NCBI GenBank assembly: GCA_029259945.1 | Contig: JAJDEF010000012.1 | Span: 186,001 to 250,000 of the forward strand | Source of the DNA: Planctomycetota bacterium | Lineage (GTDB): Bacteria; Planctomycetota; Planctomycetia; Pirellulales; Lacipirellulaceae | DNA length: 64,000 nucleotides | Reading direction: 5' to 3' | Shown: positions 16,191-24,975 of the stretch, in pieces | How positions within the stretch are numbered: position 1 is the first letter of the stretch | Layout: every line of letters begins with the position of its first letter | Notes under the pieces: model-generated | Told to the model about the DNA's origin: nothing | Databases searched by the model: none | The model's input: the letters and a program-made list of their open reading frames with translations, nothing else | Translations under genes and position numbers: made by a program

Positions 16191-18431
16191 ATGACATCTC
16201 CCGCAGATGAGCATTCTTGGCAAGAACTACGCGCCCAGCTCAACCGCCTGCAGCGACGGGTCGAGCAGCTGGAGGATGCTATTGCTATGGACTTGCCTGA
16301 AGTCGACGAGATACCCTCTGGACCAACTGTTCCCGTTGCCAACTCCTCTCAAATTCATCGAGAAGAAACCGCGCCGAAAATCTCCCTTCCACCGACGCCA
16401 GCCGAGATGGAGCCACACACACCCTGGCGTACACAACAGCCATTCGATGAAAAAATATTTTCCCGCGAGTCGTCCGATGAATCCTGGGAATCGATGATCG
16501 GTGGTCGTTGGCTCACTTGGTTAGGCTCAGCGAGTCTTGTGTTAGCCATGCTTTTTTTCGCTTTCTGGACTTGGCAACACCTCGAGACACCTGCTTGGCT
16601 TCGCGTCCTGTCTTTCCACCTCACTGGAATCGGCATGCTCGCAATTGCACACTGGCTTAACAGCAAGCAGTTACCACGACTTTCTCAGGGTCTTGCCGGC
16701 TTGGGCATCTTCACGCTTTACATCGCATCTTACGTCATGCATCACCATTATCATTTGTGGGGCAACAGCAGCGCCACGGTGGCGTTTATCGACTGTGCTT
16801 TGATTACCCTTGTTGCCATCGGGATTGCCTTGAACGCAAATAGTGTGGCGATCATTCTGCTCGGCGCCTTGGGTGGCTATCTTACGCCGCTTCTTTCTCT
16901 CTTTGGTGAAAACGACTATGTCCCTGGCTTTCTCTATTTGGCATTTCTCAATGTGGCGCTGATTGCCTGCTCGACGCTACGACCTTGGCAGTTCCTCAAA
17001 CCTATCGTCGTGGCTGCCACCGCATGCATGTTCTTGGCGTGGATGTTGTCGTCAGGGAGTGCTGTCGCGACAGACTGGAGAACCGAATGGCTGCTCGTTC
17101 TTCACGCAACCATCGTCCTGCTTGGTACCACGCTCCCACCCCTATTGTGGCGGCAACGGTCGAGCGGAGCTGACCTCGTTGCGTTAGTCACCAATTCGTT
17201 GTGGTTTGTCGGGGCAACGTGGATGATTTTCCATCATCGCACCGAACAGCAAATGGCTGCTGTCTGCTGGGGCATGTCGGCACTCCACACTACGTTGTTC
17301 GTATGGACATTCAATCGGGTTACCAACACTGACCGGATGCCGCGTTATCAATTGGCGCTAGCTACCGTATTTTTTACTCTGGCTATTCCACTGCAGATGC
17401 ACCATTCGCTCGACTATTTGGCTTACGCCTGGGCCGTTGAGGGCGTTGTGTTTGCCGCGCTGGCAGTCTACTTCAGCGACTCCCAAATGGCGCGTTCCTG
17501 TCATCTTGTGTTGACTTTGGCGTTAATCCGCGCGTTTGCCTTCGACTACACCGCGCTGCCCGAGGCCCTTGGCTCGCTTGCGATCGATCGCCGGCTACTC
17601 GTATTGCTTTGCACTGGTCTAGCGACCATGGCTGCTGGTAGTTGTTATTGGTGGGTGGGCAAGATTGCACCGCCACGCGAAGCAACTCCCCTTAATAAAG
17701 ACGAAGGGGGGGTTCTTTTGGCGCTAGGTAATATCGTGCTGCTCATTAGCTTCACCTGCCAATGGAGTAGTCGTATTATCCTTGTTCTTTGGACCCTCGA
17801 CGCGGCAATGGTTTGGATTGCTGCGCTCTATTTCCGTTCTGCTGCGGCAAGAACTTACGCCTTCCTGCTTAGTGCTTTGATGGTCGGGTGGCGCATCTGC
17901 TACCACGGCGACTCCGTAGAACAACCCTTCCAGCTACTGCTAAATGCACGCTTTACGTCGCTGTCTTTGGCTGCCCTGCTCTACTTGCTGGCTGCTTGGT
18001 GGCAGCGCAAGACCTTGCCGTGCATCGCTGAGTGTACTCGCGAAATTCATGGGAGTTATGCATTAATCTTGCATTACCTGGGTAATGCTGTCTTGCTGAT
18101 CGCCATCACGATGGAGGTGCACTATTGGTACAATCCTTCGGGCAATTGGGCGAGTCCGTTTTCGATGGGGGAGCAAGTTAGCCACTCTGTTGTTTGGGCT
18201 ATCTATGCCGCTCTTCTGGTCGCGATCGGCTTCCTGCTCAAGTATCGCCTGCCGCGCGTGCTAGGTCTGATGATGTTGCTCGCGGTCGTAGTGAAGGTAT
18301 TCTTCGTCGACTTGGCAAGCCTCGCGCTGATCTTCCGTGTCCTTGCACTTAGTATTCTGGGAGCAATGCTACTGATCACCTCGTTCTGGTATCAGAAATT
18401 CACGGCTCGCATTGACGCCAACATGAAGTAG
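16191..18431 (+). CDS. DUF2339 multi-pass membrane protein
   Basis: A 746-residue protein whose N-terminus (about 8-40) is a short coiled coil (LRAQLNRLQRRVEQLEDAI), followed by a Pro-rich linker. The hallmark WESMIGGRWLTWLGSASLVLA opens a very hydrophobic body (about 100-740), here quoted as WESMIGGRWLTWLGSA, with around twenty predicted membrane helices. This matches DUF2339, a family of large bacterial inner-membrane proteins without a settled function. It stands alone; the neighbouring LuxR-type gene is convergent, ending 7 bp away. No catalytic motif was recognised. Confidence 0.88.
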   Translation: MTSPADEHSWQELRAQLNRLQRRVEQLEDAIAMDLPEVDEIPSGPTVPVANSSQIHREETAPKISLPPTPAEMEPHTPWRTQQPFDEKIFSRESSDESWESMIGGRWLTWLGSASLVLAMLFFAFWTWQHLETPAWLRVLSFHLTGIGMLAIAHWLNSKQLPRLSQGLAGLGIFTLYIASYVMHHHYHLWGNSSATVAFIDCALITLVAIGIALNANSVAIILLGALGGYLTPLLSLFGENDYVPGFLYLAFLNVALIACSTLRPWQFLKPIVVAATACMFLAWMLSSGSAVATDWRTEWLLVLHATIVLLGTTLPPLLWRQRSSGADLVALVTNSLWFVGATWMIFHHRTEQQMAAVCWGMSALHTTLFVWTFNRVTNTDRMPRYQLALATVFFTLAIPLQMHHSLDYLAYAWAVEGVVFAALAVYFSDSQMARSCHLVLTLALIRAFAFDYTALPEALGSLAIDRRLLVLLCTGLATMAAGSCYWWVGKIAPPREATPLNKDEGGVLLALGNIVLLISFTCQWSSRIILVLWTLDAAMVWIAALYFRSAAARTYAFLLSALMVGWRICYHGDSVEQPFQLLLNARFTSLSLAALLYLLAAWWQRKTLPCIAECTREIHGSYALILHYLGNAVLLIAITMEVHYWYNPSGNWASPFSMGEQVSHSVVWAIYAALLVAIGFLLKYRLPRVLGLMMLLAVVVKVFFVDLASLALIFRVLALSILGAMLLITSFWYQKFTARIDANMK

Positions 18432-18437
18432 GCTATT

Positions 18438-19136
18438 TCACACGGCAATCAGGCCGTCGCGGATGGCTAGTCGCGTTAGCTCGGCTGCCTTGTGCACTTG
18501 CAGCTTTTTCATTAGTCGCGATTTGTGATTGTCGATTGTGCTCTCAGCCAGCTTCAATTGCTCTGCACAATCGCGCACCGAGCGGCCGCAGGCCAGCAGT
18601 TTCATGACGTCTAACTCTCGAGAAGTCAGCGATGCTACCGAGGGCTGGTCATGGGCTTGGTCTAACCGCCAACCGCGTGGCGTGCGGTGCATGCGATTCA
18701 TAACGCCCGGATCGAAGACACGTTCGCCACGGGTCGCTACTTGAATGGTTGCCGTCACCAGCGCTGAGAAACCCGCGCAGCGCGTCATATAGCTCACCGC
18801 TGGCATCTTGAGTATCGCTGCCAAGCGACCTTCGTGCAGTCGGTCGTCTAGAATAATAGCATGTCTCACGTAGCATTGTTGAATCAATGCAGCCATTTGT
18901 TGAATGCCCATCAATGCCATTTGTGGGTCGATGATTAACACCTGTGGCATCAACCGCCGACAGTGTGCCATGCCGACTTCGATGTTGGATAGCGTTTCGA
19001 CAACTTCAATCCGCTCCTGCTCGGCAAACAAAGCCGCCAGGGCATCGCAATCCAAAGAGTTGGCAAGCAACAACATCACTCGGATGTTCTCTGCCCCATT
19101 TGCTTGCTCTCGATGTCCATTGAGTTGCTGATACAT
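18438..19136 (-). CDS. LuxR/NarL-type regulator with degenerate receiver
   Basis: A 232-residue two-domain regulator. The C-terminal LuxR HTH is clear (LTSRELDVMKLLACGRSVRD, then AEQLKLAESTIDNHKSRLMK). The N-terminal half (about 18-140) has a receiver-like pattern, including an Asp after the third strand (LIIDPQM). The usual acidic pair after strand 1 and the Lys after strand 5 appear to be missing (LLANSLDCD and VSYMTR), so normal phosphorylation is doubtful. The frame reaches back to 19211, but ATG 19136 has a GGGGA site ahead and lacks the odd leader. No histidine kinase gene is adjacent. Confidence 0.85.
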   Translation of the reverse strand: MYQQLNGHREQANGAENIRVMLLLANSLDCDALAALFAEQERIEVVETLSNIEVGMAHCRRLMPQVLIIDPQMALMGIQQMAALIQQCYVRHAIILDDRLHEGRLAAILKMPAVSYMTRCAGFSALVTATIQVATRGERVFDPGVMNRMHRTPRGWRLDQAHDQPSVASLTSRELDVMKLLACGRSVRDCAEQLKLAESTIDNHKSRLMKKLQVHKAAELTRLAIRDGLIAV

Positions 19137-19492
19137 AGTTCCCCACTGCTCTTGAGGGATTATCAAAAAATTGAAAACAGGTCCGTAAACACATCGGAAC
19201 TCAACCTGCACTAGCTATTAACTTCGGCAATCATGGCAGCGCAAGACTAGTTGACCAAGAGTAGACCGTCATATTCAAAACTGCAGCAACTTGCTAGACA
19301 AACCCGCATGTCATTCGTAGTCGCGTGCAACCAAACGACTTACGTTCATCAGCGACATAATCGGCCCTTACTACGGTGACAAAAGGCTGGCACTAAGCAG
19401 TAAAGTAAAAACCTCACAAATGACATTACTGGCATCGCTTGCATTTAAAACTGATTCGGGTGCGAAAAATGCAAGTCAGGTAATCTTAACCT
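19137..19492. other. Intergenic region between the LuxR-type gene and slyX
   Basis: About 355 bp that should hold the promoter of the LuxR-type gene. The only structure seen is a 9-bp inverted repeat, CTTGCATTT at 19438-19446 and AAATGCAAG at 19467-19475, near the slyX end, which might act in termination. No gene was recognised. Confidence 0.4.
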
Positions 19493-19717
19493 CTAGTAGT
19501 GAGGTGGCTTTTCGTGAGGCAGATCTTCGCCTGTCCCGCGGTCGACTAAACCTTGGGTCGCAGATCGTAGCGATTTCAGCTCTCTCTCGAGTCGATCTAG
19601 CTCGTCCTGTTGCTTGAGAACCACGCTGTTTAACTCGTCGATCGCGCGCTGCTGAAACATCATTTTCTCTTCCAACGCAATGAGGTGGTCAGAAGGATTT
19701 TTTCGGTTACTCATCAT
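19493..19717 (-). CDS. slyX: SlyX-family protein
   Basis: A 74-residue protein that is nearly all coiled coil: LIALEEKMMFQQRAIDELNS and DELDRLERELKSL. It ends in the family's diagnostic PPHY tail. SlyX proteins are small, conserved and of unknown function, found in many Gram-negative bacteria. Starts at 19726, 19717 and 19714 are possible; I take 19717 (MMSNRKN), although MSN at 19714 is equally plausible. It is a single gene whose upstream flank is occupied by a short palindromic element beginning at 19774. Confidence 0.82.
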   Translation of the reverse strand: MMSNRKNPSDHLIALEEKMMFQQRAIDELNSVVLKQQDELDRLERELKSLRSATQGLVDRGTGEDLPHEKPPHY

Positions 19718-19773
19718 TCCATCCAACGTATGGCCTTAGATTCATCCTTGCAATGACACACGCCCCTGATCCC

Positions 19774-19936
19774 CAGGAGCACTGCAAAGTCGGGACGATC
19801 AATCAAAAGACAGGAAAAGATCTACCACAGAGCCACAGAGAGCACCTGAAAATAAGCTTTTCTCCGTATTCTCTGTGCCCTCTGTGGTTCAGTTAATTTT
19901 TTTATTTCAGACAATTGCGACTTTGCAGTTCGACTG
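19774..19936 (-). mobile_element. Miniature palindromic element, copy 1 (CAGG...ACTGCAAAGT ends)
   Basis: This 163-bp non-coding element matches 61133-61308 over its whole length when read on the minus strand; in the aligned 53-base left part about 47 positions agree. Its ends are imperfect terminal inverted repeats containing ACTGCAAAGTCG (19781-19792 and inverse at 19918-19929), preceded outward by CAGG or CAGT. Inside lies a second palindrome of the ACCACAGAG type (about 19824-19888). It holds no reading frame of note, and no target duplication is obvious at this copy. Confidence 0.75.
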
Positions 19937-20032
19937 GCACTACCTTCAATGAATTGACGGCACACCCTGTGTCGGGGGATAATTTATGGGCCGCCCAAAT
20001 CGATACTCATATACTCCCTCTTGAGGCAAGTC

Positions 20033-20395
20033 ATGCAAACTCAATCTGCAAGTCAGCTCGTCAAGAAAAAATGTCTTCCTTGTGAAGGGGGCGTCGAACC
20101 GTGCCCACTCGACTTTGCGAAGAAGCAACTCGAGCAACTGGAAGGCTGGGCCCTCACCCACCACGGGCAGCGCATTCGTAAAGACTGGAAAGTAAAACAC
20201 TTTTTAGCCGGCATGGAATTTTTTGGTCGCTGCGCGGAAGTTGCCGAAGCCGATGGTCATCATCCCGACCTCCATCTCGAAGGCTATCGTAACGTGTCAA
20301 TCGAGCTCTGGACGCATGCCATCGGCGGTCTCTCGGAAAACGATTTTATTCTTGCCGCAAAAATCGACCAATTGCCGATCGAGCTGCAAGGATAA
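20033..20395 (+). CDS. phhB: 4a-hydroxytetrahydrobiopterin dehydratase (pterin carbinolamine dehydratase)
   Basis: A 120-residue protein that dehydrates 4a-hydroxytetrahydropterin, recycling the cofactor of aromatic amino acid hydroxylases. The core motif EADGHHPDLHL (about residues 77-87) holds the catalytic His pair, followed by the VSIELWTHAIGGLSENDF segment typical of the family. An N-terminal Cys-containing stretch (KKCLPCEGG...CPLD) is a common extension in bacterial members. The ATG at 20033 has GAGG 7 nt upstream, so I prefer it to the TTG at 20021. No phenylalanine hydroxylase lies nearby, so the enzyme may serve another pterin pathway. Confidence 0.92.
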   Translation: MQTQSASQLVKKKCLPCEGGVEPCPLDFAKKQLEQLEGWALTHHGQRIRKDWKVKHFLAGMEFFGRCAEVAEADGHHPDLHLEGYRNVSIELWTHAIGGLSENDFILAAKIDQLPIELQG

Positions 20396-20422
20396 TGCCA
20401 CCTAAATTTCAGATTTGATTTA

Positions 20423-20494
20423 TTACCGCAGAGGACGCGGAGAGCGCAGAGAAAATGCCTCTCTCATTGTTTCCTCTGCATTCATCCGTGGTTA
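20423..20494. repeat. CACAGAG-family imperfect hairpin
   Basis: Between the pterin dehydratase and the oxidoreductase, ACCGCAGAGGACGCGGAGAG is followed 40 bp later by an inverse-related arm (CCTCTGC...CCGTGGTTAA). It belongs to the same broad family as the hairpins at 27751-27861, 34982-35040 and 61110-61373 but is more decayed. It is non-coding. Confidence 0.55.
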
Positions 20495-20528
20495 AAAAAA
20501 CCTCCTCTACTACAAAACTGGTGTTGAG

Positions 20529-21521
20529 ATGTCTTTTTCATGCTTAATGGTGCGACGTGACGACCTAGGCGATGTTTCTTGTGATGTTGAATCGATTTCC
20601 GCCGACGATTTGCCAGCGGGCGAGGTGTTGATTGAAGTGACTTGTTCGTCGCTTAACTACAAAGATGCGCTCGCCTGCCAAGCTAATCCTGGAGTTGTAC
20701 GAGATCTGCCCCATGTGCCTGGCATCGATTGTGCGGGGCATGTGGTGGAAAGCTCCTCTCCCGATTTTCGAACGGGCGACGCGGTGATTGTCACGGGTTA
20801 CGACTTGGGCGCCAGCCATTGGGGGGGGTACTCTGCTTATGTGCGTGTTCCTGCGGATTGGGTGGTTGCTCTGCCCGCAGGGCTCACTCTCGACGAAGCA
20901 ATGATCTACGGCACTGCCGGCTTTACTGCGGCCCAATGTGTGGCAGCTATTCAGCATCATGGCGTCGAGCCTGACGATGGCGAGGTCGTTGTCACTGGGG
21001 CAACGGGCGGGGTCGGCTGTTTGTCAGTTGCTATCCTTGCTAAGCTTGGCTACCAAGTCGCTGCAGTAACGGGCAAGCCAGAGCAAGCCCACTTGCTTGG
21101 ACAGCTTGGCGCGCAAAGAATTCTTACTCGCGACGAGGTGGCCGACACCACCGACAAACCCCTCTTAAAGTCTCGTTGGTCTGCTGCGGTTGATACGGTC
21201 GGCGGTAATCCGCTCTCCACGATTTTTCGAAGCATCCACCATCGGGGCTGTGTTGCTGCTTGTGGTTTGGCGGCTGGTCATGATCTGCCCTTGACGGTCT
21301 ACCCGTTTATTCTTCGAGGGGTCACCCTTGTAGGCATCGACTCGGCGAAGTGCCCTCACGATGTCCGGCTGGAAATTTGGCGCCGCTTGGCCAGTATGTG
21401 GCAGATCGAATTGCCCAAAGAATTCGTACAAACCATTGCACTTAGCGAAGTTACTGAAAAAGCCTCGGCCATGCTTTCTGGCAAGGCCTTTGGCCGTACG
21501 CTGGTTCGCCCCACGGTTTGA
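20529..21521 (+). CDS. YhdH/AcuI-family NADPH-dependent quinone/acryloyl-CoA reductase
   Basis: A 330-residue zinc-free medium-chain dehydrogenase/reductase. The substrate-side signature SSLNYKDALAC (about 40-50) and PHVPGIDCAGHVV are followed by a Rossmann fold with TGATGGVGCLSVAILAKLG. This set is typical of the YhdH/YhfP subgroup, whose best-studied member AcuI reduces acryloyl-CoA to propionyl-CoA. Length agrees with the family (~325-330). It is a lone gene preceded by a decayed repeat, so the physiological substrate cannot be told from context. Confidence 0.88.
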   Translation: MSFSCLMVRRDDLGDVSCDVESISADDLPAGEVLIEVTCSSLNYKDALACQANPGVVRDLPHVPGIDCAGHVVESSSPDFRTGDAVIVTGYDLGASHWGGYSAYVRVPADWVVALPAGLTLDEAMIYGTAGFTAAQCVAAIQHHGVEPDDGEVVVTGATGGVGCLSVAILAKLGYQVAAVTGKPEQAHLLGQLGAQRILTRDEVADTTDKPLLKSRWSAAVDTVGGNPLSTIFRSIHHRGCVAACGLAAGHDLPLTVYPFILRGVTLVGIDSAKCPHDVRLEIWRRLASMWQIELPKEFVQTIALSEVTEKASAMLSGKAFGRTLVRPTV

Positions 21522-21663
21522 TGTCATCGCAGAATCGCGGGTTTTTTAGCATTTTTCGACCAATTGTTTGCTATCCCCGTCGACTCCGTCTAGGCTGGAG
21601 GAGGCCGCGCTTAGGGGTTGAGTGCGGAAACTACCGCTGATTTGCATTGAGAGGAAGGTGCTT

Positions 21664-22449
21664 GTGACCGCTGTACAACTCGATTTCCCCAAGCTTCTGC
21701 GCGCAAGGTGTAGAGAGCGGGGATGTTCTATTCCTATACATCGCTTTCTTGTTCTTCTATTGCTCGTCGGTTTTGTCAGCGCGGGTTTTGCTGCCTCGTC
21801 AGCGGATGCTTCTTTTGTGACGAAAAACGAAGCGGACATGGATACCATATTCAGCCAAGCTTCGTTCGCTGCGAATCCAATCGACATCCGATATCTACCG
21901 ACGATTACGCACGTCGATCCGAATCTGCTGAGCATCAACACTTCGACCAAATTGTCGTCGCTGTTTAGTCTCGCGCCCCCTCCGCTCGCGCACAACGTCT
22001 ACTTTGTTGACTCTGTCGATTACTGCGGTGGCTTCAATACGGGAATCGTTGGATGTGGCAGCTTGCCTGGTAACGAATTTGTCGTCGAATCTGTCTATGC
22101 AGGCGGGCTCAACGGAACGACTCCCGTCAGTGGCGCGGAACTCATGGCGCACGAGCTAGGACACAATCTTGGCCTGGGGCATGACCCCGCACCCAACAAC
22201 GATAACCTTATGGACGCTATCGTTGGTAGTTCGCCCGGCCCGCCCCAAACGACAACCCTTAGCCCCTTGCAGGTAAACACGATATTGTTCTTTGGGGGGC
22301 CCTCGGTTCAAACCGACGTGAGTGGCAAGTTCATTCAACTTCAGCCGGTGTTAATTGTCGCCACGGCGGTTCCTGAACCTTCAACCTTACTGCTCGCCTT
22401 TGGGCTTGTCGGCATGTCCACCCTAGGCTTCCGGCGTCAGCGCTGCTAG
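21664..22449 (+). CDS. PEP-CTERM secreted zinc metalloprotease-like protein
   Basis: A 261-residue secreted protein. After an extended n-region and hydrophobic helix (about 28-46), the mature part carries HELGHNLGLGHD (His163, His167, His173), the extended zinc site of metzincin-type proteases. The C-terminus is a PEP-CTERM sorting tail, VPEPSTLLLAFGLVGMSTLG followed by RRQRC, which directs processing by an exosortase. The start is ambiguous: GTGs at 21622, 21658 and 21664 are in frame. I take 21664 because GAGGAAGG lies 5-6 nt ahead. It is probably exported and then anchored or released at the envelope. It is monocistronic, with a clear terminator after it. Confidence 0.8.
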   Translation: MTAVQLDFPKLLRARCRERGCSIPIHRFLVLLLLVGFVSAGFAASSADASFVTKNEADMDTIFSQASFAANPIDIRYLPTITHVDPNLLSINTSTKLSSLFSLAPPPLAHNVYFVDSVDYCGGFNTGIVGCGSLPGNEFVVESVYAGGLNGTTPVSGAELMAHELGHNLGLGHDPAPNNDNLMDAIVGSSPGPPQTTTLSPLQVNTILFFGGPSVQTDVSGKFIQLQPVLIVATAVPEPSTLLLAFGLVGMSTLGFRRQRC

Positions 22450-22483
22450 TCACTTGAATCACAACAGCCATCAAACCCCATAG

Positions 22484-22508
22484 CCCTGCCATCCTGGCAG
22501 GGTTTTTT
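22484..22508 (+). terminator. Rho-independent terminator of the PEP-CTERM metalloprotease gene
   Basis: CCCTGCC (22484-22490) pairs with GGCAGGG (22496-22502) around a 5-nt loop, and six T residues follow directly. It sits 35 bp after the stop codon and is a textbook intrinsic terminator. Confidence 0.9.
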
Positions 22509-22577
22509 ATGCGCTATTGATTCGCCAGAAATCGCGGGTATTTTCAACCCTCCTGGGCTAAGCCGTTACCGTGTAAA

Positions 22578-24872
22578 ATGCGAAGTCACTCGCCCCACTC
22601 TCCCGCTACGTTGCACCGTGCTAGTATGTTGCACTTCCTGATGCCCCAACGTTTGACACACGCTATCGTTTTCGCCCTAAGCTGTGCATTTGCCTGCTGT
22701 TGGCACTTGCCGCTTACACTAGCTCAAGACGCTGCAGTGACCGCGATGGTCGATCCCGATCAACTTGCCAGCGAGGTCACCATTCACCGCGATGCTTATG
22801 GGGTGCCGCATATTTTTGGACAGACCGACGAAAGTGTTGTCTTTGGGTATGGCTATGCCCAAGCAGAAGATAACTTCTGGCAGGTCGAGGACGTCTACAT
22901 TCTTGCGCTGGGTCGCTACTCGGAAGTGCATGGCCCGAAGGGACTCAACTCCGATCTTTTAAATCGTGCGTTTGAAATCGTGCCGCGATGCCAGCGCGAC
23001 TTTGCTGCACTCGACAAAACCTCGCAGCAACTCTATGCCGCTTTTGTAGCCGGTATTAATCTCTACCTGGAAACCCATCCCGAGGTACGTCCGCGGCTCA
23101 TCCAGCACTTTGAACCTTGGCACGTTTTAGCCTACTACCGGCATGTGGCTTTGGAAATGGGTTTTCGCTTTACGGGCCTTTCGTCGCACTACCTCCCTCG
23201 GCGGAATTCGCAAATCTGGACCGCGACCGGCTCGAACGGCTGGGCCATTGGGGGTGAGCGTACCGAGTCGGGGCATGCCATGCTCCTTGCCAATCCTCAC
23301 ATGCCTTGGTTTGGTTTCGCGCAATTGACCGAAGCCCACCTCCAAAGCAATGGAGGGCCCGACGGCCAAGCATGGAACTTTATCGGTGCCGGCTTCTATG
23401 GCTGCCCCATGCTTGCGCTGGGACACAACGAACATCTTGGCTGGACACTCGTCTCGAACGAACCGGACGTTGCCGATACTTGGCGCATTCGTTTTACGAA
23501 CCCAGAGAACCCACTTGCTTATGAATACGATGGCGATTGGCGTACGGCCGACACCTGGAAAGAAACCATTTTGGTTCGCAAATCTCGCCGCATGGAAAAA
23601 CGCGAGTTTGAATTCCGAAAAACCCACCACGGGCCCATTGTCCACCGCGAAAACGACAAGGCGATGCTCGCCGCCAAAATTTCTGGTCTTTTCGAGACGG
23701 TTCCGATGCGGCAATCTTTGCAAATGGCCAAAGCCAAAAACCTAGGTGAGTTTCGCAGCGCCTTGGCCATGATGCAAATTATCTATATGAACATCTTGGT
23801 TGCCGACTGTGATGGAAACTTGCAATTTGTCTACACGGGACGCGTCCCGCGCCGGAACCCGAACTATGACTGGTCGCAACCGGTCGAAGGCAGCGATCCG
23901 GCTACTGAATGGCTTGGTTTTCATTCGCTCGACGAAATGCCCCAAGTGCTCAACCCGGCCGCCGGTTTTCTGCAGAACTGTAATTCCTCGCCGTTCATTA
24001 CCACTGACAGCGATAACCCCCGACGTGAAGATTTTCCCGTTTACATGATCGGCGACGCTGACCAATATCGACGCCGTGCTCTGCGGTCACTCGAAATCCT
24101 TCGCTCCATGAACCATGTCAGCTTCAAACAATGGCAGCAAGCTGCCTTCGACACCGAAGTCTATTGGGCGCGACAGGAACTTCCGAAGTTTGCTGATAAA
24201 TTCCAGAACCTAGAGCAAGACGATCCCAGCTTGGCCACTCGGGTTCGTCCCTATTTTGAACATCTGCTAGCCTGGGATGCAAAAATTACCTCCGACTCAA
24301 CCGCCGCTACCTTGTGTCATGCCTGGTACGAGCAGCTCTACGGACGTGGTTATCCGGGGGAGCAGCTGCGAGAGAAATATGTCGACCAGCCTGCCGAGCA
24401 ACTAGCAGCACTCGTCCGGGCTGCCGACCGTTTGCAAACGATGCACGGCAAATGGCAAGTCCCCTATGGCGAACTTTATCGCGTCCAACGACTCGCCAAC
24501 GCCGCTGATCTGTTCGACATTCGGTTCGACGACGACGGGCCCAGTATCCCCTCGCTCGGCGGACATGGTCCGATGGGTGTGATCTTTACTCAGTATTACT
24601 CGCCCAGCCTTGATATCCCTTGGCTCATCCAGCAGCGAAAACGCTATGGGCTCGTTGGAACCTCTTACCTGGGAGCCTATGAATTTTCTCCTGACGGCGT
24701 CCGCGGCGCCAGCCTTGTCCCATTTGGAGTCAACGGCGACCCTGCCTCGCCGCATTATTCCGACCAAACCAAATTACTAACTCAGCACACGATGAAACCA
24801 GAACTCTTCGAGAAGCACCAAGTCGTCCAAGGCGCCGTGCGTAGCTATCATCCAGGCCAAGAACCACAATAA
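22578..24872 (+). CDS. Penicillin-acylase-family Ntn hydrolase, secreted
   Basis: A 764-residue amidohydrolase precursor of the penicillin G acylase/AHL acylase family. A signal sequence (hydrophobic about 28-48, ending LTLAQ) is followed by the alpha-chain with AYGVPHIFGQTDESVVFGYG, here ending the quoted stretch. Autocatalytic cleavage should occur before Ser219 in TATGSNGWAIGG, making Ser219 the N-terminal nucleophile of the beta-chain. NPHMPW downstream matches the beta-chain start region. The substrate may be an acyl-homoserine lactone, a peptide or a beta-lactam; sequence does not decide. An alternative start is ATG 22626 (MLHFLMPQ). It is a single gene. Confidence 0.88.
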   Translation: MRSHSPHSPATLHRASMLHFLMPQRLTHAIVFALSCAFACCWHLPLTLAQDAAVTAMVDPDQLASEVTIHRDAYGVPHIFGQTDESVVFGYGYAQAEDNFWQVEDVYILALGRYSEVHGPKGLNSDLLNRAFEIVPRCQRDFAALDKTSQQLYAAFVAGINLYLETHPEVRPRLIQHFEPWHVLAYYRHVALEMGFRFTGLSSHYLPRRNSQIWTATGSNGWAIGGERTESGHAMLLANPHMPWFGFAQLTEAHLQSNGGPDGQAWNFIGAGFYGCPMLALGHNEHLGWTLVSNEPDVADTWRIRFTNPENPLAYEYDGDWRTADTWKETILVRKSRRMEKREFEFRKTHHGPIVHRENDKAMLAAKISGLFETVPMRQSLQMAKAKNLGEFRSALAMMQIIYMNILVADCDGNLQFVYTGRVPRRNPNYDWSQPVEGSDPATEWLGFHSLDEMPQVLNPAAGFLQNCNSSPFITTDSDNPRREDFPVYMIGDADQYRRRALRSLEILRSMNHVSFKQWQQAAFDTEVYWARQELPKFADKFQNLEQDDPSLATRVRPYFEHLLAWDAKITSDSTAATLCHAWYEQLYGRGYPGEQLREKYVDQPAEQLAALVRAADRLQTMHGKWQVPYGELYRVQRLANAADLFDIRFDDDGPSIPSLGGHGPMGVIFTQYYSPSLDIPWLIQQRKRYGLVGTSYLGAYEFSPDGVRGASLVPFGVNGDPASPHYSDQTKLLTQHTMKPELFEKHQVVQGAVRSYHPGQEPQ

Positions 24873-24975
24873 CCCATGTTCAGCCTCACCTACTCTCATG
24901 ACTCTACCTGCGGTATACTGACTTCCCGATGAGGATGACGTTAAAAATTTCTAGCAAATACGATAATAGCATTCG

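Noticed and set aside
19946-20200. 84-codon minus-strand frame overlapping the pterin dehydratase
   Set aside because: It is antisense to a well-supported dehydratase gene and has no motif of its own.
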